6,157 nt of DNA from Lactobacillus sp. UBA5815. GTDB lineage: Bacteria; Bacillota; Bacilli; Lactobacillales; Lactobacillaceae. The translations under genes were made by a program, and so were the position numbers. Shown piece after piece: positions 1 to 5,088 of this stretch (position 1 is its first letter; each line of letters begins with the position of its first letter). Location: assembly GCA_002417825.1 (NCBI GenBank), contig DICX01000059.1, positions 14,643-20,799 on the forward strand, read 5' to 3'. The notes under the pieces were generated by a model. That model was not told the origin of the DNA. It searched no databases and worked only from the letters and a program-made list of their open reading frames with translations.

Positions 1-46
1 CGATGCGTTTTTCTAAAAGCGTGAGTAATTGATTAGATTGATCCAT
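1..46 (-). CDS. N-terminal fragment of an unidentified protein (possibly an Xaa-Pro peptidase)
   Basis: Only the first 15 codons (MDQSNQLLTLLEKRI) lie in the window; the gene runs off the left edge. The start is supported by a GAGG Shine-Dalgarno at 57-54, seven bases before the ATG at 46-44. The fragment is too short for domain recognition. Its Leu-rich, helix-like start would suit a peptidase M24 protein (Xaa-Pro aminopeptidase or dipeptidase), which in some lactobacilli follows rpmA, but that guess rests on context and not on a motif. The rpmA terminator ends only about 18 bases upstream, so there is little room for a separate promoter. Expression may depend on read-through, or on a promoter inside the end of rpmA. 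A short hairpin (59-55 with 49-45) overlaps both the Shine-Dalgarno and the start codon. Confidence 0.6.
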   Translation of the reverse strand, partial: MDQSNQLLTLLEKRI

Positions 47-63
47 GAGAATGCCTCATCCTC

Positions 64-102
64 AAACAAAAAAGACTGAACGGCTTGCACCATTCAGTCT
101 TT
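64..102 (-). terminator. Intrinsic terminator after rpmA
   Basis: On the minus strand a 10-bp perfect stem (AAAGACTGAA at 102-93 with TTCAGTCTTT at 80-71) encloses a 12-base loop. The loop can add two inner G-C pairs. A T-rich tail (TTTTTTGTTT) runs through 73-64. It begins eight bases past the rpmA stop codon and closes the rplU-rpmA unit. Confidence 0.85.
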
Positions 103-109
103 GAAAAAA

Positions 110-409
110 CTATTTTGCTTCTTCAACTGGGTAAACAGATACCTGCTTGCGGTCTCTGCCAAGACGTTCGAACTTAACAACGCCGGTTACTTTAGCAAAT
201 AACGTATCGTCGCCACCGATGCCAACGTTCTTACCCGGATGAATCTTAGTGCCACGTTGACGGAAAATAATGGTACCTGCGTTAACTGCCTGACCATCAC
301 CACGTTTAGCGCCTAAACGCCGACCTGCAGAATCACGGCCGTTAGCAGTAGAACCGCCACCTTTATGGTGGGCAAATAATTTAAAGACTTCAAGAGAATT
401 CATCATCAT
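110..409 (-). CDS. rpmA: Large ribosomal subunit protein bL27
   Basis: This encodes ribosomal protein L27 (99 residues), a basic 50S protein whose N-terminus reaches towards the peptidyl transferase centre. The family signature is clear: [20 protein letters not shown] near residues 14-33, then [11 protein letters not shown] and GGDDTLFA, ending in RKQVSVYP. Three consecutive ATG codons lie at 409-401. The first is chosen because GAGGTG at 420-415 sits five bases before it; an upstream in-frame ATG at 427 lies inside rplU and has no suitable site. Residues 1-13 ([13 protein letters not shown]) form the Firmicutes-type N-terminal extension that is normally removed by the protease Prp before the mature protein begins. 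Here the motif is KLFA/HHKG, where B. subtilis has LQFFA/SKKG. The gene follows rplU by 14 bases, and prp is absent from its usual place between the two. Confidence 0.97.
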   Translation of the reverse strand: MMMNSLEVFKLFAHHKGGGSTANGRDSAGRRLGAKRGDGQAVNAGTIIFRQRGTKIHPGKNVGIGGDDTLFAKVTGVVKFERLGRDRKQVSVYPVEEAK

Positions 410-423
410 TTTTTCACCTCTGA

Positions 424-735
424 TCAAGCTTCGATGTTTTCAACCGTTACCTTAGTATAAGGTTGACGGTGACCATATTTCGAATGTGAATGCTTTTTAG
501 GCTTGTACTTGAAAGTAACGACTTTCTTTTCCTTGCCTTGTTTGTCGACTTTAGCGACAACCTTTGCACCTTTGACAAGAGGCGTGCCTACCTTAACCTT
601 TTGATCATCGCTGATCAAAACAACTTGATCAAAAGTTACTTCTTTACCGACTTCAGCTTCAAGTTTTTCAACAAAAATGCTGTCACCTTTGGCAACTTTA
701 TATTGCTTGCCACCGGTCTTAATTACTGCGTACAT
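424..735 (-). CDS. rplU: Large ribosomal subunit protein bL21
   Basis: This encodes ribosomal protein L21 (103 residues), a 23S rRNA-binding component of the 50S subunit. The start [14 protein letters not shown] is the typical L21 N-terminus. The C-terminal family signature ([19 protein letters not shown], roughly residues 77-95) is present, and the length matches the family. The start at 735-733 is fixed by a strong GGAGGTG Shine-Dalgarno at 747-741, five bases upstream; an in-frame ATG at 771 would add 12 residues that are not L21-like and fall in the leader RNA. The stop TGA lies 14 bases before rpmA, so both are translated from one message. An untranslated leader of about 110 bases with conserved-looking hairpins precedes the gene and probably provides feedback control by L21. 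Confidence 0.97.
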   Translation of the reverse strand: MYAVIKTGGKQYKVAKGDSIFVEKLEAEVGKEVTFDQVVLISDDQKVKVGTPLVKGAKVVAKVDKQGKEKKVVTFKYKPKKHSHSKYGHRQPYTKVTVENIEA

Positions 736-747
736 TTGTACACCTCC

Positions 748-840
748 AAAAAAACTCAGACTCGCCAACAAAGGTGCAAAATTTCTTTTGCTTCTAAGCC
801 TTTGATGTGCGGTTGCAGATGTGAGTCCTGCACAAATACA
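748..840 (-). ncRNA. L21-type ribosomal protein leader RNA (rplU 5' UTR)
   Basis: The rplU leader can fold into several helices. CAAAGG (804-799) pairs with CCTTTG (774-769). Inside that, GCAAAA (791-786) pairs with TTTTGC (781-776) across a GAAA tetraloop. Upstream, TGTGC (834-830) can pair with GCACA (810-806), or alternatively TGCAG (832-828) with CTGCA (818-814). GACTC (827-823) is complementary to GAGTC (763-759) just before the Shine-Dalgarno. A run of seven T follows at 754-748. This arrangement and the element's position match the L21 leader described in Firmicutes (Rfam L21_leader), where L21 is thought to repress its own operon. I assigned it by memory and position, not by a covariance search. 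Confidence 0.6.
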
Positions 841-848
841 ACTTCTTT

Positions 849-877
849 AGTTTAACATGCTTTGCTTATCACGGCAA
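849..877 (-). promoter_or_regulatory. Candidate rplU promoter (proximal)
   Basis: TTGCCG at 877-872, a 17-base spacer, and TAAACT at 854-849 preceded by TG (an extended -10, TGtTAAACT). Transcription would start around 843 and give a leader of about 108 bases, which contains the whole predicted L21 leader fold. Each hexamer matches the consensus at four of six positions. Confidence 0.5.
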
Positions 878-882
878 TCAAG

Positions 883-913
883 ATCATACTAAATTTCAAA
901 AATTGATTGACAA
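883..913 (-). promoter_or_regulatory. Candidate rplU promoter (distal)
   Basis: TTGTCA at 913-908 and TATGAT at 888-883 each match the consensus at five of six positions, but the 19-base spacer is long. The -35 box overlaps the -35 box of the divergent tRNA promoter. It is an alternative or additional start for the rplU operon. Confidence 0.35.
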
Positions 914-936
914 GTCACTTCAATTCTCACTATAAT
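907..936 (+). promoter_or_regulatory. Promoter of the tRNA-Arg gene
   Basis: Both hexamers are perfect: TTGACA at 907-912 and TATAAT at 931-936, with an 18-base spacer. The -10 ends 12 bases before the mature tRNA 5' end at 949, so the predicted start gives a very short tRNA leader. Confidence 0.85.
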
Positions 937-948
937 AAAGAACGTTCT

Positions 949-1022
949 GGTTCGGTAGCTCAGCTGGATAGAGCAACGGTCTTCTAAACCGTGGGTCGTG
1001 GGTTCGAATCTCACCCGAATCA
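949..1022 (+). tRNA. tRNA-Arg (anticodon UCU)
   Basis: A full cloverleaf can be drawn. The acceptor stem is 949-955 with 1015-1021 (one G-T wobble) and the discriminator is A1022. The D stem is GCTC/GAGC (958-961 with 971-974). The anticodon stem ACGGT/ACCGT encloses the loop CTTCTAA (981-987). The variable loop has five bases, and the T stem 998-1002/1010-1014 encloses TTCGAAT. The anticodon TCT at 983-985 reads AGA (and AGG by wobble), hence Arg. The 3' CCA is not encoded (TAG follows), so it must be added by CCA-adding enzyme. It is the only plus-strand gene in the window, transcribed as a single unit between its own promoter and terminator. Confidence 0.95.
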
Positions 1023-1058
1023 TAGTTTGAACTTTACAAATTTTGTAGTTCTTTATAG

Positions 1059-1106
1059 AAAGCAGCCTAAATCCTGTTACCACAGGGCTTAGGTTGCTTT
1101 TTCTTT
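1059..1106 (+). terminator. Terminator of the tRNA-Arg gene, possibly shared with tenA
   Basis: A long hairpin pairs 1059-1077 with 1082-1100: 19 pairs with one A-C mismatch, two G-T wobbles and a TACC loop. It is followed on the plus strand by TTTTTCTTT. On the minus strand the same stem is followed by TTTCTAT, a poorer tail, so it may also terminate tenA from the other side with lower efficiency. Confidence 0.8.
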
Positions 1107-1117
1107 ATAAATTTATT

Positions 1118-1780
1118 TTACCTTTTACCTAAATCAGCCCAAGTTTGATTAGTGTAAGCCATTTGCCAAAAAGCAAGTTCGAATTGACTGCTTCTCATGA
1201 AAGCTGTCCTCATTTGTTCTTGCTCCTCCAAGCTAGATATTTCTGCTAGTTGGTTGACGAGTTCTAGCAGAGCTTTCGTACTAGTTGTAAAGTCAGAACC
1301 CGCATAGCCGTCAAAAAATTTCTGATAAATTGGATTGGGACTTGTCTGCCCTTGCCAGTTCTGAGCAATTTCAGCATAAAGCCAATAACACGGGACTAAG
1401 CCAGTTACCGATGCGGGTGTACTCACCAAGAGTTGATGTTCCATATGAGTAATGTAGCTATAATTATTCGGCGCCATTTCTGATGCTGCTATTTCTTCAG
1501 ATGTTAAGTTAAGATCAGCTAAAATTTCGTTGCGATGGGTATCCTCTCCAGCACTAGCTGCTAATTTTAGCAGACGCTCACCATCTGCTTGGGGCAAGCG
1601 TTCAGCGACTAATTCGTGTAAATGGCTGAATGCTCGCAAATATTGAGTATCTTGAATTAAATAATAACGAAAAGTGCTAACGGGCAATGTTCCAGCTGCC
1701 AGTCCTTGAATAAAAGGATGGTTTAGACTTGCCTGCCAAATAGCTTGCGTTTCTTGGTGTAATCGGTCAGTAAAAGTCAT
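1118..1780 (-). CDS. tenA: TenA aminopyrimidine aminohydrolase (thiaminase II)
   Basis: This is a cytosolic all-helical TenA enzyme. It hydrolyses 4-amino-5-aminomethyl-2-methylpyrimidine (from degraded thiamine) to HMP, and can cleave thiamine. With the start at 1780 the protein has 220 residues and aligns without gaps to the first part of B. subtilis TenA. Residues matching the active site are all visible: Asp44 and Tyr47 (YYLIQDTQY), Tyr109 (NNYSY), the nucleophile Cys131 and Tyr135 (PCYWLYAE), Tyr159 and Glu201 (SQFELAFW). The start is uncertain. An ATG at 1789 overlaps the thiE stop as ATGA, but GAGG at 1795-1792 is only two bases before it. From the ATG at 1780 the distance is 11 bases and the protein begins MTFTDRL, like relatives. 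It is the last gene of the thi operon and supplies HMP to ThiD. Confidence 0.93.
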   Translation of the reverse strand: MTFTDRLHQETQAIWQASLNHPFIQGLAAGTLPVSTFRYYLIQDTQYLRAFSHLHELVAERLPQADGERLLKLAASAGEDTHRNEILADLNLTSEEIAASEMAPNNYSYITHMEHQLLVSTPASVTGLVPCYWLYAEIAQNWQGQTSPNPIYQKFFDGYAGSDFTTSTKALLELVNQLAEISSLEEQEQMRTAFMRSSQFELAFWQMAYTNQTWADLGKR

Positions 1781-1785
1781 TTTTT

Positions 1786-2439
1786 TCATTTCCTCTTATC
1801 TGTTAGACGACGGACCGTTTGGACCGTACTCGTGATGTCAGAACTTTGCAGGATCATTGAAATCATTGAACAGCCAGCAACGTCAGTTGATAGAATCTCA
1901 TCCACATTTTTTTCAGTGATTCCGCCAATAGCAACAATCGGATGCTGGCTAACGGCTGTTAATTCCCTTAAACCAGTAATCCCAATCGCTTCATCGGCAT
2001 CGTCTTTAGAATGGGTTGGAAAGATAGGACCGCTGCCAAGATAATCAACTGCCAGACTATTAGCCTGCTTAACTTGTGCGATTGTATGACAAGAGTAACC
2101 AACCATCATTTCTGAGTTTGCAGCAGCAATGATGGTTTTGATCGGCTGATCTTTTTGTCCGACATGAATGCCATCAGCTTGAAGTTTGGTAGCCAGCTGA
2201 AAATCATCATCGACAAAAAAAGGGACTCGATAAGTATGACACAAGTTTTTAAGTGAAAAGCCAAGCTGAATTTTTTCCTGGTAATTTAACTGACTGCTTC
2301 CCTTTTCTCGATATTGAAAAGCAGTGATGCCAGCTTTCAACGCTTGCTTCACCTTCATAACCAATTCTTCAGGTGATTGGTGACAGTCTTGACTGCCTCC
2401 GATCAAGTAGCAGTGTAGCATTTCTGGTTTAAATTTCAT
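1786..2439 (-). CDS. thiE: Thiamine phosphate synthase
   Basis: ThiE joins HMP-PP and hydroxyethylthiazole phosphate to give thiamine phosphate, releasing pyrophosphate. The 217-residue protein has the TIM-barrel motifs in order: QYREKG at 42-47 (pyrophosphate-binding Gln/Arg/Lys), VDDDFQLA near 76-83, ADGIHVGQKD at 88-97, GYSCHT at 114-119, GSGPIFPTHSKDDA at 135-148 and PIVAIGGIT at 167-175. The position that is usually Asn in the FxxNDD motif is Asp77 here. The start at 2439 has AAAGGAG at 2452-2446 six bases upstream; the in-frame ATG at 2463 lies inside thiD and has no site. The Shine-Dalgarno overlaps the thiD stop codon, and its own stop lies at the tenA start, so translation of thiD, thiE and tenA is probably coupled. 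Confidence 0.95.
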   Translation of the reverse strand: MKFKPEMLHCYLIGGSQDCHQSPEELVMKVKQALKAGITAFQYREKGSSQLNYQEKIQLGFSLKNLCHTYRVPFFVDDDFQLATKLQADGIHVGQKDQPIKTIIAAANSEMMVGYSCHTIAQVKQANSLAVDYLGSGPIFPTHSKDDADEAIGITGLRELTAVSQHPIVAIGGITEKNVDEILSTDVAGCSMISMILQSSDITSTVQTVRRLTDKRK

Positions 2440-2450
2440 TCGTTTCTCCT

Positions 2451-3248
2451 TTAAACGGCCCAATGATTCAGTGGACCGTGGCCATGGCCGACAGCAATTT
2501 CGTCACGAATGGTCGCTGTCACATAAGCTTTGCCAATTCTTAGAGCATTTTCTAAGGAAACGCCTTTAGCCAGTTCCGCCGTGATGCAGGCAGAAATCGT
2601 ATCTCCAGTGCCATGGGTTCGCACAGTATCAAAACGTGGGCCACTCATCCAGAAAGTCTTGCCATCTTCAAGTAAAACCAAGTCAGTAGCAGCTTGACTA
2701 GCATCAAGATGCCCACCTTTGATGAGGACATTTTTTGCGCCTAACCTTTGCAGATCCTCAGCCGCTCTTAACATGTCCTCTTGACTGGCAATATTGCGAC
2801 CAGTTAGCTTAACAGCTTCCGGCAAATTTGGTGTTACTAAATCTGCCAGTGGCAACAGTTCATTCTTAACTGTCTCAATTGCTTCTTCAGTCAGTAATGA
2901 AGCTCCGCCTTTAGCAATCATCACTGGGTCAACGGTCAAAAAGCCAAAATCGTATTGCTGTAAGTTCTTAACAACCGTCTTAACAGTTGCGACATCCCCG
3001 AGCATGCCAGTTTTACATGCCCGAATCTGTAAATCAGCATCAAGTGAGGCAAACTGTGCAGTAATCATCTCGGGAGGCAAGGTCAGCGACTTTTGCACGC
3101 CTAGCGTGTTTTGAGCAGTAATCGCCACTAAGACGGTCGCGGCAAAAATATGTCGCATTTGCATTGTCTTCAGATCGGCTTGCATTCCGGCGCCACCGCC
3201 AGAATCTGATCCAGCGATCGACAAAGCCTGCGGAAATTCATTAACCAT
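2451..3248 (-). CDS. thiD: Hydroxymethylpyrimidine / phosphomethylpyrimidine kinase
   Basis: ThiD phosphorylates HMP to HMP-P and then HMP-PP, the pyrimidine substrate of ThiE. The 265-residue protein is a ribokinase-fold enzyme with the ThiD pattern: AGSDSGGGAGMQADLKT at 12-28, AQNTLG at 45-50, KTGML at 79-83, VDPVM at 106-110, TPNLPEA at 139-145, IKGGH at 176-180, HGTGDT at 212-217 and GHGPLNH at 256-262. The AQNT and GHGPxNH segments favour ThiD over pyridoxal kinase, though some relatives have both activities. The anion-hole motif reads GTGD (Asp216), where B. subtilis ThiD has GTGC. AGGAG at 3264-3260 overlaps the thiM stop (TAGGAG) and lies 11 bases before the ATG, a rather long spacing that suggests coupled translation. 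Confidence 0.95.
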   Translation of the reverse strand: MVNEFPQALSIAGSDSGGGAGMQADLKTMQMRHIFAATVLVAITAQNTLGVQKSLTLPPEMITAQFASLDADLQIRACKTGMLGDVATVKTVVKNLQQYDFGFLTVDPVMIAKGGASLLTEEAIETVKNELLPLADLVTPNLPEAVKLTGRNIASQEDMLRAAEDLQRLGAKNVLIKGGHLDASQAATDLVLLEDGKTFWMSGPRFDTVRTHGTGDTISACITAELAKGVSLENALRIGKAYVTATIRDEIAVGHGHGPLNHWAV

Positions 3249-3262
3249 TTTTTATTTTTCTC

Positions 3263-4051
3263 CTAAGCATCAACCGTTTTTAGCCAAGCATTAACCGTCT
3301 GAGCATTGGCGATGTACAAGTTATCGAAGAATCGCTGGTCCCATTGTCTTGGACTCGCATTGTGACTTGCTGCTTTTTGACCAGCCAAGGCAAAAGTTAA
3401 ACACGCCGTCTTAGCAGCTGTAAAAAAGTCATTCGTTATGCCAGTAAAAGCCGCAATAATCGTTGACAGCATGTCTCCAGTCCCAACATGAACGGTAAAC
3501 AATGGTGAGCCAAACGGTATTTGAGCGACATTTTCACCATCAGAAATCACATCGATTTCACCAGTGGCGACAGCGATAACGTGATACTTTTTAGCACACT
3601 TTTTAGTAATCTCGACGATATCGCCGTCTCCTTGACCAGCATCAATCCCGCGACTCTCCCAATCAGCTCCCGCTAAAGCTGCAATTTCACCGGCATTACC
3701 GCGAATCACTGTCCAGTCATAAGCACCTAAGAGTTCTTGGGCACAGTCCATTCGATAGCTGCTGGCATTGCAGGCAATCGGGTCAAAAACTGCCGGCGTC
3801 TGACTGGCATTAGCCGCATCCATGACTGCCCGCATCTCAGCAAATTGACTTGGCGACACTGTCCCTAAGTTGATCGTGACTGCATTAGCCAGTTTAACCA
3901 TGTCGCTGGCTTCTTCTTTAGCAGCGGACATAATTGGCGACGCGCCAATTAAGTTAGCACCTGTTGCAACATCCATCGGTGTTACCAGATTTGCCACAGT
4001 CAAGACAACTGGGTTTTCTTTTCTTAAACGATCAAGCAATGATAAGTCCAT
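3263..4051 (-). CDS. thiM: Hydroxyethylthiazole kinase
   Basis: ThiM phosphorylates 4-methyl-5-(2-hydroxyethyl)thiazole, giving the thiazole partner for ThiE. The 262-residue length is normal. Motifs seen are NLVTPMDVATGANLIGASP at 21-39, the DP segment at 90-91, VIRGNAGEI at 115-123, ATGEIDVISDG at 162-172 and VGTGDML at 189-195. Two departures from familiar members stand out. The catalytic-loop residue after GTG is Asp193, where B. subtilis ThiM has Cys, and the usual glycine-rich DPVGxGA loop reads DPIACNASSYR. The start is secure: AGGAGG at 4063-4058 lies six bases before the ATG. It is the first gene of the operon, 18 bases after the T-run of the riboswitch-controlled terminator. Confidence 0.95.
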   Translation of the reverse strand: MDLSLLDRLRKENPVVLTVANLVTPMDVATGANLIGASPIMSAAKEEASDMVKLANAVTINLGTVSPSQFAEMRAVMDAANASQTPAVFDPIACNASSYRMDCAQELLGAYDWTVIRGNAGEIAALAGADWESRGIDAGQGDGDIVEITKKCAKKYHVIAVATGEIDVISDGENVAQIPFGSPLFTVHVGTGDMLSTIIAAFTGITNDFFTAAKTACLTFALAGQKAASHNASPRQWDQRFFDNLYIANAQTVNAWLKTVDA

Positions 4052-4069
4052 CTAAATCCTCCTGAAACT

Positions 4070-4104
4070 AAAAAATCCGCTAGCCTGAAAAGGTTAACGG
4101 AAAG
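4070..4104 (-). terminator. Riboswitch-controlled terminator in the thi leader
   Basis: CCGTTAACCT (4100-4091) pairs with AGGCTAGCGG (4086-4077) across a TTTC loop, with one A-C mismatch and one T-G wobble. Six T follow at 4075-4070. CTTTCC (4104-4099), which includes the foot of this stem, is exactly complementary to GGAAAG (4138-4133) at the 3' edge of the TPP aptamer. A competing antiterminator can therefore form when TPP is absent. Confidence 0.85.
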
Positions 4105-4129
4105 AGAATTGTCGAATTTGACTTAATTT

Positions 4130-4220
4130 GCACTTTCCTTCGTAAGTATCAACTTAATCAGGTTCAAGGGATCTATACGTCTACGTATATCTCAATCCGG
4201 TTTACGGATTCTCCCAGCGC
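4130..4220 (-). promoter_or_regulatory. TPP riboswitch aptamer (THI element)
   Basis: This is the thiamine pyrophosphate-sensing aptamer of the thi operon. P1 is GCGCT (4220-4216) with AGTGC (4134-4130). P2 uses GGG/CCC. P3 is AATCCG (4210-4205) with CGGATT (4199-4194), followed by the TGAGA pyrimidine-sensing segment. An extra hairpin TATACG/CGTATA (4189-4184 with 4179-4174) precedes CCCTTGAACCTGAT, the most conserved thi-box stretch. P4 is CCT (4162-4160) with AGG (4139-4137) and P5 is AAGT (4155-4152) with ACTT (4147-4144). With the downstream terminator it predicts repression of thiM-thiD-thiE-tenA at high TPP. Confidence 0.95.
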
Positions 4221-4240
4221 GGTATATTCAATTATCTTTA

Positions 4241-4268
4241 ATTATACTAAAACAGGGATTTATTACAA
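4241..4268 (-). promoter_or_regulatory. Promoter of the thi operon
   Basis: TTGTAA at 4268-4263, a 16-base spacer and a perfect TATAAT at 4246-4241. Transcription would begin near 4234, about 14 bases before the P1 stem of the TPP aptamer, which is the expected geometry. Confidence 0.8.
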
Positions 4269-4381
4269 GAGCTTCCTTCCCTAAAACAGAGTGTCATCCA
4301 TAAACATTTCGTGAAAGTCATTATTTTTCACAGTAGCCATGTCTCTAAATCTAAGTAACGATAGCACTCTTAATGAAGCAA

Positions 4382-5053
4382 TCATCCCTTTCGAACTAAA
4401 GCAGGATCTGTTTTTCCCGGATTCAATTCGACGATTCGACCTGTACGGCTATACACGATCCATTCTGCCAAATTAACGATATGATCACCAACACGTTCAA
4501 GCATCCGACTAACCATCATGTATGAATCATTAGCCTTCAATTCAAGCAGATCATCTGCCAACCTTGAAAAAGTCAGTCGATGCATCTTGAGATAAAAGCG
4601 ATCCACCTCAAGATCTTCGCCTGCGATTCGATAAGCACTTTGTGCATCTTCATTTAAGTAAGCATCTAAGATTCCCTCTAACATGCTGCGAACTTTAGCT
4701 GTCATGGCAACGATGATTTTTTCCGCTTCCTCAACATGTGGCTTATCGCGAAGCCGCAAGGCCTGCTTCGCAATATGAACGGCATAATCACCCATTCGCT
4801 CCAAATCAGAGCTTGCTTTCAGCACACTCATCAAAAGTCTAAAATCTGCTTCGTCTGTTTTTTGAAAATGAAGCGTTTTAAAAACCATTTTTTCCAATTG
4901 AACTTCTTCTGCATTGATCTTAACGTCACCATCAATGATTTGATGTGCTAAATCATAATCCTGATCTAAGAAAGCAATTGAAGACTGATAAATCTGCTCA
5001 CTAACATCGATACCCATTTCCATAAAAAAGGCTTTGATCTGTTTAACTTCCAT
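4382..5053 (-). CDS. phoU: PhoU-like phosphate signalling protein
   Basis: PhoU proteins are cytosolic helical-bundle proteins that restrain phosphate uptake by Pst or other transporters and modulate phosphate-responsive kinases. The 223-residue length and two-fold repeat fit: the first three-helix unit has DLERMGDYAVHIA at 83-95 and the second has MLERVGDHIVNLAEWIVY at 184-201. The LER-GD segments supply the metal-binding acidic residues. The loop normally reading QPxAxDLR is QKTDEADFR here (64-72). AAGGTG at 5065-5060 lies six bases before the ATG. The gene follows the response regulator by 35 bases and is probably cotranscribed. No pst genes adjoin it, so its partner transporter cannot be named. 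It may be a second PhoU paralogue, as some Firmicutes have more than one. Confidence 0.9.
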   Translation of the reverse strand: MEVKQIKAFFMEMGIDVSEQIYQSSIAFLDQDYDLAHQIIDGDVKINAEEVQLEKMVFKTLHFQKTDEADFRLLMSVLKASSDLERMGDYAVHIAKQALRLRDKPHVEEAEKIIVAMTAKVRSMLEGILDAYLNEDAQSAYRIAGEDLEVDRFYLKMHRLTFSRLADDLLELKANDSYMMVSRMLERVGDHIVNLAEWIVYSRTGRIVELNPGKTDPALVRKG

Positions 5054-5088
5054 ATTTCACACCTTGTCATGCTTGACTTAAACTGATT

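Noticed and set aside
736..771. Upstream ATG extending rplU by 12 residues
   Set aside because: The extension lies in the leader RNA, is not L21-like, and the strong GGAGGTG site matches the ATG at 735.
490..855. 121-codon plus-strand reading frame opposite rplU and its leader
   Set aside because: It is antisense to a certain ribosomal protein gene, has no recognisable motif, and its product is a low-complexity Phe/Leu/Asn-rich string typical of a shadow frame.
889..1083. 64-codon minus-strand frame across the tRNA gene
   Set aside because: Its sequence (RFEPTTHG, QLSYRT) is the usual translation of the reverse complement of a tRNA; the tRNA cloverleaf explains the region.
949..1117. tRNA-Arg 3' end as an attachment site for an integrated element carrying the thi genes
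   Set aside because: No second copy of the tRNA 3' end, no integrase and no base-composition break were seen; the thi genes look chromosomal.
2440..2463. Upstream ATG extending thiE by 8 residues
   Set aside because: It falls inside thiD without a site, while AAAGGAG is correctly placed for the ATG at 2439.
1832..4055. Plus-strand frames opposite thiE, thiD and thiM
   Set aside because: Each lies antisense to a well-identified enzyme gene, without a plausible Shine-Dalgarno or family match.
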